Notes under the pieces: model-generated
Told to the model about the DNA's origin: nothing
What the model saw: the letters and a program-made list of their open reading frames with translations, nothing else
Database searches by the model: none
Assembly (NCBI GenBank): GCA_947176425.1
Contig: CAMWQV010000002.1
Coordinates: forward strand, 1-35,954
Source of the DNA: an uncultured Clostridia bacterium
GTDB lineage: Bacteria; Bacillota; Clostridia; Oscillospirales; Oscillospiraceae
Reading direction: 5' to 3'
DNA length: 35,954 bases
Made by a program: the position numbers and the translations under genes
Shown: positions 18,879 through 28,499 of the stretch, one piece after another
Layout of the letters: every line of letters begins with the position of its first letter
Numbering within the stretch: the stretch's first letter is position 1

Positions 18879-21800
18879 GTGGACGACGCGAGAGATCTTC
18901 AATATGGCATCAGCTTCGATACCGGGGACGCGGATGGTTCGCTTGACCAGCTGAATGACAGTGTTGAGCAGCTGGAACAGCGGTTTGGCGCGGCTGAGAT
19001 GGGTGCGCAGAGGATGGGAGCTGGTGCCGTCTCCGCCTGCGACAGCGGCGCGGCCGGGGCCGAACGCTTTACGGGGGCCGTAGACCGTACCAGCGGGGCT
19101 ATGGACGATATGGCCGGCGCTACCGAGTCCGCGGCAAATACTGCCCGCCAGTTCGGCGGCGGACTGGATGACGCGGGAAACGATGCAAACGCCTTCCGGG
19201 ACAGCATCCGGGAGACAGCGGAGGGGGCCGAGAGCCTGGGCGCTGCTTTCCGGGAGACGATGGCCGGCGGCCTGGAGGCCGGGCAGAGTATCGCCAGGAG
19301 CTTCGGCACCGGCCTTACCGGGGCCATCGACTTCTCCCGAAATAAGGTCAGAACCTTTGTGAACGATACCGTCAAGGGCGCTCAGAACATCGCCACGAAA
19401 TTCCGCCACCCAATCAAGACGATCCGCCAGGAGCTGGTGAAGGCCCTGCACGGGGCCAGAAGCAGCACGGAGGACTTGGGGGACGAGGCAGACGACGCCG
19501 GGGATGACCTGCGCGATATGGGTGTGGCGGGTGAGGCTGCCGGAAATCAGGTATCCGAGGCGATCAAAAGTGTGGTGGCCTCATTTATCGGATTTGAGGC
19601 CATCAAGCAGGGCATTGACCTCCTGAAGCAGTTCGGGGCCGCTGCCCTGTCCGCCTACTCCCAGACCGAGACCACCGCAAAGCAATTCGACACCCTGTTC
19701 TCCACGGAGGCAGCGGCGTGGGTGGACAACTACGCCGATGCTGTTCACCGAAGCATTGGCGAGGTCCAGGGGTTCATGGTGCAGAACAGCGCCATGTACA
19801 AGGCCCTGGGTATCACTGGGGATGCAGCTGAGGAGTTATCCACCCTCACCACATCGCTGGCCTACGACCTGGGCAACGCCTTTTCCATGGATGATGCCGA
19901 GGCCCTTGGCCTCATTCAGAGCGCCATCCAGGGGGATACTGCGGCCCTCGACGCCTACGGTGTCGCGCTGGATGAAACTGTCCTGAAGCAGAGCGCGGCG
20001 GCTCTGGGCCTGGGTAAGAACATTGATGAGCTGGACGACGCCGCTATGGCCCAGGTGCGGCTCAATGCCATCCTGGAGCAGAGCGGGGCCATCCAGAGAG
20101 CCGCTGTGGAGCAGACCGGCGGGCTGACCAACAGCCTGAAAAGTCTGAACGGTGAGTGGTCCAATTTTCTGGTCACAGCCGGTGGGAAATTTGCCCCCGT
20201 CCTCGAAAATGTCGTGAGTTCCGTTGTGGACAGCTGGCCCACGGTTGAACCCATGCTCTTGTCCTTTGTCGATGTGCTGGCCGGCGGGCTCAGTGGTGTG
20301 GCGCCCACGTTGATACAGCTGGCGCAAAACCTCATCCCGTCCGTCGTGAGCGTCCTGGGCACTCTGAGCAGCGCCGCTGGTCCGGTCCTGTCAGTATTCA
20401 CCGAGATTGCAGGGTCTGCGCTACCGCCGCTGGTCGAGATCATCAACAGCCTGGCCTCTTACGTTGTGCCGCCGTTTATCTCGACGCTTCAGGTACTCAA
20501 CACCAACGTGATTCAGCCGCTGATTCCGGTCATTCAGCAGGTGGCTACGCAGGTGCTTCCTGTATTCGGTCAGGCCTTTTCTGCGGCGGGTCAGATCATC
20601 GGCCAGTTAGCCTCGTCTGTCCTCCCACCGCTGGTGCAGATTTTAGGGGTGCTCATGCAGGCAGCACAGCCCCTCATTTCGGTAGCCCAGAATTTTATTT
20701 CTGTACTGCTGCCGCCGTTGATGTCCCTGATTTCCGCAGCGGGCCGCATCCTGTCCGGCGTCGTACTTCCGGCTGTGAGTAACCTGTCCCCAGTCCTTTC
20801 TGTGGCGGCGGATATTTTGGGCGTGATCACCGACACTCTGGCAAAAACTGTAGGCTGGATGGCCGATGGTGCGGGCAAGGTGGCGGACTTCTTTAGCGGC
20901 CTGTTTGGGGGCGCGAAAGAAAGCAGTGCCGCTGTGGAGGAATTGGGCAACAGTGTGACCGGCCTGGGAGCGGCAACTGAAAGCGTCAAGTCCCCGGATA
21001 TTGAGATACCTGAACCAGAAATTCCAGATATCCCAACGCTTACTGTACCTGTGGAGACCGCGCCCTTTGAGATGCCGGACTTCACAGCGGACATTGCGCC
21101 GCTGTCCATCCCGGTTATGGCTGAGATCCCTGAGATCACACCCCCGGCTGTGGAGGCAGTCAACATCCCTGTCACCGTGGAGAAACCCATCATTCCGGAG
21201 CCGGAGGTCAAGGCGGTGGAGCTGCCGGTCACGGTCAAAAAACCGGTGATCCCAGAGCCGGACATTGAGCCAGTAGTGCTGCCGGTGAAGGCGGAGAAGC
21301 CCGATATACCCAAGCTGGATATCCCCTCGATTGTCATCCCTGTTACGGCTGAGAAGCCTGCCATCCCGGAGCCGGATGTCTCCCCGGTTACGATACCGGC
21401 GACGGTTGAGGTTGCCACTATGGAACCCCCAGTGCTGGAGCCTGTAACCCTTCCGGTAAATGTGGAGAGGCCAGTTATCCCGGAACCGGAGATCGTGCCA
21501 GTCACCATTCCTGTGTCAATTCAGAAGCCAGTCATCCCGGAGCCTGAGCCGCCAGAGATGCCTACGCTTGAGCTGGGGGCGGTGGATACTGCACCCTTCA
21601 CGCAGTCTGTCATGAAGGCTGTGCAGGATGCGGGACTTGCAGGCCAAGCGTCTGCAAAGGCAGTCCAAACTTTCTATGGAAACGCCATGGATGATATTGG
21701 CGCAGCGGCGTCCAGCACCTACACCAAAGCCGCCGATGCTGCTGAAAATAGCTGGGCCCGCATGATAGACGCCGCTCGGGATGGGGCGCGGAGCATTATT

Positions 21801-22217
21801 TCCAGCTTCCAGGACATTGGAGCTGCCGCCAGTCAGGCGGGGAACATGAAACTCTCCATTTCCTCTGTGAGTATCCCAAGCCATGCCAAGGGAACCAACT
21901 CCTTTGAAGGCGGCTGGACTCGAATGAACGAGGAGGGCGGCGAGCTGGCCTACCTGCCCAGCGGGTCAGCGATCATCCCGGCAGACCAGACAGATAAAAT
22001 CATCAACAATGCCGCCAGCTCCAGCGAGTCTGTAAGCTACACTGACAGCTCCACCTTCTCCCCTCAGCTGAGTATCGTCATGGGGCAGGGCGGCGGAGCT
22101 GTAGACGAAGAGACCCTGCTGAGAAAAATCCAGGCTTTGATGGAGCAATTCTACCGTGAAAAGAAGGAAGAAGAGGCTCACAGGAACGCCCTACAGGGCG
22201 GATATACACGACGATAG
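18879..22217 (+). CDS. Tail tape measure protein
   Basis: About 1110 aa, long coiled/hydrophobic segments, located after the chaperone; GTG start with GGAGGTGGGG. Confidence 0.88.
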   Translation: MDDARDLQYGISFDTGDADGSLDQLNDSVEQLEQRFGAAEMGAQRMGAGAVSACDSGAAGAERFTGAVDRTSGAMDDMAGATESAANTARQFGGGLDDAGNDANAFRDSIRETAEGAESLGAAFRETMAGGLEAGQSIARSFGTGLTGAIDFSRNKVRTFVNDTVKGAQNIATKFRHPIKTIRQELVKALHGARSSTEDLGDEADDAGDDLRDMGVAGEAAGNQVSEAIKSVVASFIGFEAIKQGIDLLKQFGAAALSAYSQTETTAKQFDTLFSTEAAAWVDNYADAVHRSIGEVQGFMVQNSAMYKALGITGDAAEELSTLTTSLAYDLGNAFSMDDAEALGLIQSAIQGDTAALDAYGVALDETVLKQSAAALGLGKNIDELDDAAMAQVRLNAILEQSGAIQRAAVEQTGGLTNSLKSLNGEWSNFLVTAGGKFAPVLENVVSSVVDSWPTVEPMLLSFVDVLAGGLSGVAPTLIQLAQNLIPSVVSVLGTLSSAAGPVLSVFTEIAGSALPPLVEIINSLASYVVPPFISTLQVLNTNVIQPLIPVIQQVATQVLPVFGQAFSAAGQIIGQLASSVLPPLVQILGVLMQAAQPLISVAQNFISVLLPPLMSLISAAGRILSGVVLPAVSNLSPVLSVAADILGVITDTLAKTVGWMADGAGKVADFFSGLFGGAKESSAAVEELGNSVTGLGAATESVKSPDIEIPEPEIPDIPTLTVPVETAPFEMPDFTADIAPLSIPVMAEIPEITPPAVEAVNIPVTVEKPIIPEPEVKAVELPVTVKKPVIPEPDIEPVVLPVKAEKPDIPKLDIPSIVIPVTAEKPAIPEPDVSPVTIPATVEVATMEPPVLEPVTLPVNVERPVIPEPEIVPVTIPVSIQKPVIPEPEPPEMPTLELGAVDTAPFTQSVMKAVQDAGLAGQASAKAVQTFYGNAMDDIGAAASSTYTKAADAAENSWARMIDAARDGARSIISSFQDIGAAASQAGNMKLSISSVSIPSHAKGTNSFEGGWTRMNEEGGELAYLPSGSAIIPADQTDKIINNAASSSESVSYTDSSTFSPQLSIVMGQGGGAVDEETLLRKIQALMEQFYREKKEEEAHRNALQGGYTRR
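21102..21557 (+). repeat. Eight tandem 57-bp (19-aa) repeats, consensus VTIPVTVEKPVIPEPEVxP, within tape measure gene
   Basis: Direct alignment of translated repeats from LSIPVMAEIPEITPPAVEA to VTIPVSIQKPVIPEPEPPE, each exactly 19 aa. Confidence 0.85.
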
Positions 22218-22228
22218 GAGGGGTTCGC

Positions 22229-22831
22229 ATGGCTTACATCATTTCTGGTCAGTGCGGTGTGGTGCGCCTGGATCCCCGGCAGACGGGCATTGTCTCGGCT
22301 GAAAGTGCCCAATACTCCAGTAAGGTGACCTCCAACCCTGTGGAAAGTGGTAGCGACATTAACGATCATGTAGTGACAAATCCAGAGAAGTACACCGTGA
22401 CTGGAGTGACTATTGGTGGTAATGCTGTCAGCATTCTCAATCAAATGTGGAAGATGGGGGACATTCTGGAGTACGCCGGGCGCATCCACGTCTCCTCCTG
22501 TGTCATCACAGACCTGAAGCAGGATATTTCGGCAAAAAACAGGGACGGTGTCAGCTTCACACTCCAGCTCCAGGTGGTCAACATCACCTCAGCCGGGTAT
22601 GTCCCGACGGGTGAACTGCTTATGAGCATGCAGGACGCGGGGGCCGGGACGAGTGCGGCCATCGGCGGCACTAACCAGACAAAAGCGACTGCGGCGGACG
22701 GCTTGAAGACCACAACTGCCCAGACGATCAGTGCCAGTGCTTACACCAACTATGTCAAGGGCTATGCCTCCAAGCCCGCCGGGAGCAGTGGGCCGTCCTC
22801 ACGCAAGCAGGCGTCCTTCAGCGCGGCGTAG
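22229..22831 (+). CDS. Baseplate/Dit-like phage tail protein
   Basis: 'YSSKVTSNPVESGSDINDHVVTNPEKYTVTGVTIGG' typical of the Dit-like N-terminal domain family. Confidence 0.7.
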   Translation: MAYIISGQCGVVRLDPRQTGIVSAESAQYSSKVTSNPVESGSDINDHVVTNPEKYTVTGVTIGGNAVSILNQMWKMGDILEYAGRIHVSSCVITDLKQDISAKNRDGVSFTLQLQVVNITSAGYVPTGELLMSMQDAGAGTSAAIGGTNQTKATAADGLKTTTAQTISASAYTNYVKGYASKPAGSSGPSSRKQASFSAA

Positions 22832-22845
22832 GGGGGCGTGAAGAG

Positions 22846-23202
22846 TTGGAACTGATTGATCTGAGCAATTCCGTTGACTACATCGGTGTGGATACATCGA
22901 AGGTGCCATACAACTTCTCAGTGAAGCTGGAGGACCGTACCTACACCTTCTCCATCCGCTACAACGCGCAGGGCGGTTTTTTTACCGCTGATTTGTCCAT
23001 CACCGCTACTGGGGAGGTGCTGGTTTATGGAGACATTATCCGGTATGGCCGCCCCATGTTCAATTCGGTGGAGGATGATCGCTTTCCCATCCCGGTTATC
23101 ATCCCCCGGTGCCTTACTGGAGATGATATCCACGAGATTACCTGGGACAACTTCGGGAAGCAGGTCAAGCTCTATCTTTACGAGAGGAGAGGCGGCACAT
23201 GA
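22846..23202 (+). CDS. Baseplate plug-like protein
   Basis: TTG start; 'LEDRTYTFSIRYNAQGGFFTADLSITATGEVLVYGDIIRYGRPMF' resembles phage baseplate plug proteins; synteny. Confidence 0.7.
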   Translation: MELIDLSNSVDYIGVDTSKVPYNFSVKLEDRTYTFSIRYNAQGGFFTADLSITATGEVLVYGDIIRYGRPMFNSVEDDRFPIPVIIPRCLTGDDIHEITWDNFGKQVKLYLYERRGGT

Positions 23203-24038
23203 CATTTTGGAAACGTTCTGCCAATCTTCAGATTGGACCAAAACTCTACAACCTCTCAAACCTGTACTTCACCTTTGACGTACCGTTCACCGATTCCGAG
23301 GAGCTGGGTACCGCTACCATTACAGCGCACAACCTGTCCAAGTCCACACGGAGCGCCATTAAGCGGGGCATGGTTGTCATCCTGAACGCCGGGTATGAGG
23401 GGGACATCGGCTGTATATTTGTGGGAAAAATATCCCGCGCCGCCAGCAAGCAGCAGGGGACGGAATGGATCACCACCATCACCGCCGCCGAAGCGCTGGA
23501 TGAGTGGCTGACCTCTGAGGTCAATAAGACCTATGCAGCTGGGAGCAAGGCCAGCGCGATAGTAAAGGACCTGCTGAACATCTTCGGTGTGGAGATTGGC
23601 GCCTTTGAACTGGTGGTGGATATGGAATACCCCAGGGGGAAGGTATGTAAGGGCAAAGTCAAGGACGTAGTGAAGGAGATCGTCACGCTTGACTGCAAAA
23701 GCAGATTCCTCATTCGCAACGGTACTGTCATCATCAACAACCCCAATGATGGGCAGAACATGGGCTATTTGCTGTCCCCCTCGACTGGGCTGCTGAAAGC
23801 AACGGAGGAAGTGGAGGACACCGAACCGGTCACCAACCAGACCACCATTGATGATGGGAATGAGCCGGAGGAACAGACCTATAAACGGCGCTGCCTGCTC
23901 AATTACCACCTGGGTCCCGCTGATGTGGTGGGGATAAGCAGCAATAGCCTGAATGGGGCGTTCCTCATCAAGTCAGGCCGTCATACTGGGGACCCGACTG
24001 GGGACTGGATGACCGAAATCGAGGTGAAACCGGTGTGA
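23199..24038 (+). CDS. Baseplate hub protein
   Basis: 'IYNLSNLYFTFDVPFTDSEELGTATITAHNLSKSTRSAIKRGMVVILNAGYEGDIGCIFVGKI'-type hub sequence; synteny. Confidence 0.75.
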   Translation: MTFWKRSANLQIGPKLYNLSNLYFTFDVPFTDSEELGTATITAHNLSKSTRSAIKRGMVVILNAGYEGDIGCIFVGKISRAASKQQGTEWITTITAAEALDEWLTSEVNKTYAAGSKASAIVKDLLNIFGVEIGAFELVVDMEYPRGKVCKGKVKDVVKEIVTLDCKSRFLIRNGTVIINNPNDGQNMGYLLSPSTGLLKATEEVEDTEPVTNQTTIDDGNEPEEQTYKRRCLLNYHLGPADVVGISSNSLNGAFLIKSGRHTGDPTGDWMTEIEVKPV

Positions 24039-24544
24039 GTCGGAACAGCTATAGCGTAGAAAACCAGGAGCAAAAGGCCCTCCTGGAGAGTGTCCGCGTG
24101 TCCGCTATGTGCAAGGTGACGGCGTTCGACAGTGCTGCCATGACGGTGGACGTTCAGCCGCTTTCCAAGGTCCTGGACGGCGGGGTTTACCGGACGCCGC
24201 CCCCTGTGCTGGGAGTCCCCATTGCCATGATCCGGGGCGGAGGGTTCTTTCTGCGGCCCTGGTACAAGGCGGGGGATGTGGGCATTATCGTCTACGCCGA
24301 CCACGACATCGACCGAATCGCCGAGGCCGGGAAGGAGTGCCGACCCAACACCGAGCGCAACCACGGGGAAGAGGACGCATTTTTTGTCGGAGCCTTCGTC
24401 CCCAAGAGCAACCCTATCAGCGGCGTGCCGGATGAGGCGCTGGTACTCTCCACCGAGGGTGGGGGCGTGTATATCGCTGTTTGCAAAGATAAGGTCAAAA
24501 TCAAGGGAAATGTTGAGGTGGAAGGGACCGTCCAGGAGGTTTGA
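24035..24544 (+). CDS. Baseplate spike protein (Gp138 N-terminal domain-like)
   Basis: 'VSAMCKVTAFDSAAMTVDVQPL...VPIAMIRGGGFFLRPWYKAGDVGIIVYADHDID'. Confidence 0.85.
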   Translation: MSRNSYSVENQEQKALLESVRVSAMCKVTAFDSAAMTVDVQPLSKVLDGGVYRTPPPVLGVPIAMIRGGGFFLRPWYKAGDVGIIVYADHDIDRIAEAGKECRPNTERNHGEEDAFFVGAFVPKSNPISGVPDEALVLSTEGGGVYIAVCKDKVKIKGNVEVEGTVQEV

Positions 24545-24572
24545 CCTCCAACCGCGACGAGGAGGGATGTCT

Positions 24573-24944
24573 ATGGCAAAGATAACTGTTTTGAAGCTGG
24601 ACCCGGACAGCCGGGACCTGTGCTTTGACAGTGAGGGTCTGCTCGACATTCTGGAGGACGGTGCAGCCATCGCGCAGAATATCCGCAACAACCTCAACAC
24701 ATGGAAGGGCGAATTTGAGCTTGACACCTCCCACGGTACTGAGTGGGAGCGTGTCGTGGGCCAACCCCTTTCAGGCATTGAGGATGAGGCGGACGATGTG
24801 CTCCGGACATCCATTTTCCAGGAGCCTTATGTCCGGGAGATTAAAAGCCTCACCCCCCTTGTAGAGGGGCGCACCATTGGGGCGGAGTTCTACGGCACAT
24901 TGTATGACGGTTCTGCCATCAGAGTGGAGGCGAGGAGCGGATGA
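24573..24944 (+). CDS. Baseplate wedge protein (gp25/DUF2634-like)
   Basis: 'LEDGAAIAQNIRNNLNTWKGEFELDTSHGTEW'; ATG 6 nt after GGAGGG. Confidence 0.78.
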   Translation: MAKITVLKLDPDSRDLCFDSEGLLDILEDGAAIAQNIRNNLNTWKGEFELDTSHGTEWERVVGQPLSGIEDEADDVLRTSIFQEPYVREIKSLTPLVEGRTIGAEFYGTLYDGSAIRVEARSG

Positions 24945-26128
24945 GTGAAAAGGGCTGGGGTCTGACCTCTCTGGGGTTCCGGCGACCCACCTATGTGGAG
25001 CTGCTGGACGCCCTGGAGTACAAGGCCAGAGAACTGTTCGGTAGCACCGCCAATCTGACCGTCAGGAGCCCCCTGGGCCTGTTCCTGCGCATTTACGCCT
25101 GGATGCTCAACATCCTGTTCTCCGTCCTGGAGGATGTCTACAACAGTCGTTTCGTGGACACGGCTGTGGGCACGTCCCTTCTAAACCTGGGCCGGGCCAT
25201 CGGTCTGCGGGTTCTGCCGGCACAGAAGGCGACCGGCTATCTCACTGTCACTGGGCCGCCCGGGACCGTGATACCTGCGGGCTGGCTGGCTGAGACTGCT
25301 GCGGGCATCCAGTTCTATGCAGTCACCGAAGCAGAGATCAGGGAAGACGGGACGGCGCTTGTCCCGGCCATGGCGGTGGAGAAGGGACCTTATGGGAATG
25401 TCGAGGCGGGGACTGTGACCACCATTACCAACCCCGGCGCTGTGGCCGGTGTGGAGTCTGTCACGAACCTTAAGCCCTTCACTGGGGGCCGGGAGCGGGA
25501 GACAGACGAGGAATACCGGGACCGCTACTACGTCTCGGTGGACTACGCTGGAGGCGTCAACGCCGACGCTATCCGGGCGGCGCTGCTCCAGGAGGTGGAG
25601 GGCATTATGGAAGCCAAGGTGTTTGAGAATGACTCAGACTTTGAGGATGAACACGGCCTCCCGCCCCACAGCATTGAGGCCGTTGTCTACGGCGGACTGG
25701 AGAGCGACATTGCCAGGGTGATCTATGACAAGCTGGGTACCGGCATCCAGACTCTGGGAGACATCGAGGTCCCGGTCATTACCCTAAGCGGAAACACCAA
25801 GAGGATCTGCTTTAACCGTCCCCACCCGGTACCGGTCTATGTCAGGGTGACAAACCTGCTCACAGGAAGAAACTTCCCCCATGACGGGCAGGAGCGTATC
25901 ATCTCCGCCCTGGTGGCGTATATCGGCAGCCGGGAGAGCGGCGGTGTGGCGGTGGGAGAAACGCTGTACCACCAGAAGCTTCCCGCAGTCCTCTACACTG
26001 TTCCCGGCGTGCTGGACTTCGACATTTTCATTGGCGCCGACCCTGACGCCCTGCAAATGGAAAATGTCCGGGTAGACAGCCGGAGCAAGGTGGTCACGGA
26101 CGAGGAGAAGGTGAGCATCATTGCGTAA
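24941..26128 (+). CDS. Baseplate J-like protein
   Basis: 'TYVELLDALEYKARELFGSTANLTVRSPLGLFLRIYAWMLNILFSVLEDVYNS', 'TGGRERETDEEYRDRYYVSV' characteristic of baseplate J. Confidence 0.93.
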   Translation: MSEKGWGLTSLGFRRPTYVELLDALEYKARELFGSTANLTVRSPLGLFLRIYAWMLNILFSVLEDVYNSRFVDTAVGTSLLNLGRAIGLRVLPAQKATGYLTVTGPPGTVIPAGWLAETAAGIQFYAVTEAEIREDGTALVPAMAVEKGPYGNVEAGTVTTITNPGAVAGVESVTNLKPFTGGRERETDEEYRDRYYVSVDYAGGVNADAIRAALLQEVEGIMEAKVFENDSDFEDEHGLPPHSIEAVVYGGLESDIARVIYDKLGTGIQTLGDIEVPVITLSGNTKRICFNRPHPVPVYVRVTNLLTGRNFPHDGQERIISALVAYIGSRESGGVAVGETLYHQKLPAVLYTVPGVLDFDIFIGADPDALQMENVRVDSRSKVVTDEEKVSIIA

Positions 26129-27050
26129 ACACGGCTTTTGGGCGCGAATGCTGGATATGCTCACCAGCGCCTACAACCGCTCTGACCTTCGGAGCGCACG
26201 GCTGGAGCTTCCCCCAGAGACCAATATCGGCCGCTTGTTCTACCTTATCGCGGAGGGCTTTGAAGTCATCTTTGAGAACGCGGAGCGGGTCAGGGAGTGG
26301 GATGACCTGGACAACGCTCAGGGGGCTGTGCTCGACCGCTACGGGGCCAACTTCGGCGTGGAGCGCGGCGCGGCCAGCGATGCGCTGTACCGGATTTTCA
26401 TCAAGGTCAAGATGATCGCGCAGCTGTCCGGCGGCGACAACGACGCCATCATCAACGCCGCCGCTGAGCTGCTTGGGGTGGAGTATTCCGACATTCTCCT
26501 GGAAGATGTCTACCCGGCGAAGATCGCCCTGTATGTGGACGAAAACCTTCTGAGCGAAGAGCGGCTTGACCTCATCGAGCAAATCGCCTACGCCATCAAG
26601 CGGGCCTTGCTGGCGGGCGTTGGAATGCGGTTGTATCTGCGGACTTACCACACGTTCCGCTATGATCTGCTTGTACGTCACGGAGGCACAGTACAGACCT
26701 ATTTTTCCTATGAGCCGATTGGCGAGGACCGGGAGGCGGTTTTGAAACTCCCGTTCTCCCACGGAGGTGTGGTCTCTGGCTATATTCCCGGCGTGCCGGT
26801 GGGCCAGGACAGGAGTGCCCGCGCTGAGCTGTTTGTGGGGCGTGGCGTAGGAGTTGAAGCGGGGTTTGAACCACTGCCAGTGGGGGACGATAAGACGTTT
26901 CACCACGTCCTTCCAGTGGCTCGTGGCGGGTTTCTACCGCCTGCCTTTGATGCGGCACCAGCCGATGTAAAACGGGCTGAGAAGGGCACACAGGGAGCCG
27001 TGGGAGGCATTTATACCCGTACCCACATCACTGCAAAACGTATCAATTAG
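26121..27050 (+). CDS. Baseplate/tail protein (gpI/DUF2313-like position)
   Basis: TTG start; 'AQGAVLDRYGANFGVERGAASDALYRIFIKVK'; follows baseplate J. Confidence 0.7.
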   Translation: MRKHGFWARMLDMLTSAYNRSDLRSARLELPPETNIGRLFYLIAEGFEVIFENAERVREWDDLDNAQGAVLDRYGANFGVERGAASDALYRIFIKVKMIAQLSGGDNDAIINAAAELLGVEYSDILLEDVYPAKIALYVDENLLSEERLDLIEQIAYAIKRALLAGVGMRLYLRTYHTFRYDLLVRHGGTVQTYFSYEPIGEDREAVLKLPFSHGGVVSGYIPGVPVGQDRSARAELFVGRGVGVEAGFEPLPVGDDKTFHHVLPVARGGFLPPAFDAAPADVKRAEKGTQGAVGGIYTRTHITAKRIN

Positions 27051-27061
27051 GAGGGAGAACA

Positions 27062-28066
27062 GTGGGAAAATTTGAGGACGGCTGCTATGGCAGTTTGAAG
27101 GGGATTGCCCTGATCGCCAAGGTATTGGCCGGACGGTGCAAGATGCACTATACCCGTGTTGCGGCCGGAAAGGGGACGATCCCCGATGGCATGACACCAA
27201 AAACGATGGAAGCGCCGCCTGATTATGTTATGGACGCTATGATCAGTGCCATCACAAACCCCGTAGACGGCGAGTGTCAGGTGACGGTACAGCTGAATAG
27301 CGCAAATGTAGAGGCAGGGTTTTATGTGACCAGCCTTCTGCTGTATGCAGAGGACCCGGACGAGGGAGAAGTCCCGTTTACATACCTGGTCCTGGAAAGC
27401 GAGCCGGAATGGATTCGCCCGTCCAGTTCTATCGTGGGCAAACTGGCGACCTTTGACATTATCGCGGCGGTGGGCGATGTGGATACCGTGACCGCGACCA
27501 TCGACCAAAACTCCCTTGCTACAGCGGCAGCAGTGGCACGGATGATCGGGGAGCACAACTCCGACCTGACCGCCCATGCAGATATCCGCTGGGCGCTGGA
27601 GCATCTGGTGGCCCTGGTGGATGTGACCATTCCAGTGGCAGGGTGGATCGAGGAGGCAGCTGGACAGTACAAGCTCCGCCGGGATGTGGATGTGAGCGGC
27701 GTCACAGCTGAGATGATCCCCCGGCTGACCATCCCAGTGGAGCAGGAGGGGGCTGCGGCGGCCTGCGGCCTGAGCCCAGTGGTGGAGACAGTAGAAGGTG
27801 CGATTCGCTTGCGGGGAATGTCCGCACCTAAGGCGGATATTCCCGCCAGCCTGGTGCTGCTGCAACACGGTGTAGAGGTGAGTCAGCTTCCGCAGGGGCC
27901 AGGCGCAGTTGCCGCCATGCCGTTGGCTACCGAACACACGCCCGGCGCTGTAAAACCGGGCCGCGGGCTGCTGGTGGACAAGGACGGCACTCTGTCGGTA
28001 GACATGGCCTCGGACGAGGATTTCAAGCAGATGATGGACGGCCTGGACGGCGGAGAGGGGGCTTAA
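27062..28066 (+). CDS. Tail fibre / tail-collar-type protein
   Basis: GTG start; 'YTRVAAGKGTIPDGMTPKTMEAPPDYVMDAMISAITNPVDGECQVTVQLNSANVEAGFYVTSLLLYAEDPDEGE' typical tail fibre N-terminus. Confidence 0.75.
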   Translation: MGKFEDGCYGSLKGIALIAKVLAGRCKMHYTRVAAGKGTIPDGMTPKTMEAPPDYVMDAMISAITNPVDGECQVTVQLNSANVEAGFYVTSLLLYAEDPDEGEVPFTYLVLESEPEWIRPSSSIVGKLATFDIIAAVGDVDTVTATIDQNSLATAAAVARMIGEHNSDLTAHADIRWALEHLVALVDVTIPVAGWIEEAAGQYKLRRDVDVSGVTAEMIPRLTIPVEQEGAAAACGLSPVVETVEGAIRLRGMSAPKADIPASLVLLQHGVEVSQLPQGPGAVAAMPLATEHTPGAVKPGRGLLVDKDGTLSVDMASDEDFKQMMDGLDGGEGA

Positions 28067-28068
28067 CG

Positions 28069-28482
28069 ATGGCATTAGGCAGCGCAAATGTGCCGGGTGC
28101 GCAGGCTTTGGACCTGGTATCCCGCGTAGTCAGCCTGGAAAAGACACTATCCGGCCAGGAGAAGATCCCCGGCACCTCCGCACCGACGGGTCAGGTGTCC
28201 GCAAAGGTGGGACAGATCTATATCAATGTCATTACCGGCGAAGAGTGGAAGTGTGTCTCCGCAGACGGCAGCGGCACGGTGTGGGAGAAACAAACAAGCT
28301 CCAGCGTGGGGCTGACGGCGCAGCAGGTGGGGGCGAAAGAGTCCGGCTGGAAACCGTATCACTTTGGGTCCAGCGCTCCAAGCGACACCACACAGCTGTG
28401 GGTAGACACGACACCCAACACCGGTGGCTTGAAATATCACAATGGTTCGGACTGGGTCCATGTGCCGGTGTCGTACACATAA
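28069..28482 (+). CDS. Tail-fibre-associated hypothetical protein
   Basis: 'GTSAPTGQVSAKVGQIYINVITGEEWKCVSADGSGTVWEK' fibre-like segment; synteny. Confidence 0.55.
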   Translation: MALGSANVPGAQALDLVSRVVSLEKTLSGQEKIPGTSAPTGQVSAKVGQIYINVITGEEWKCVSADGSGTVWEKQTSSSVGLTAQQVGAKESGWKPYHFGSSAPSDTTQLWVDTTPNTGGLKYHNGSDWVHVPVSYT

Positions 28483-28499
28483 GAGAGGGGTGAAAGGGT

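Noticed and set aside
20591-21508. 305-aa minus-strand Thr/Ser/Gly-rich repetitive ORF that looks like an adhesin
   Set aside because: Its repeats are simply the complement of the tape measure 57-bp repeats; no SD or synteny.
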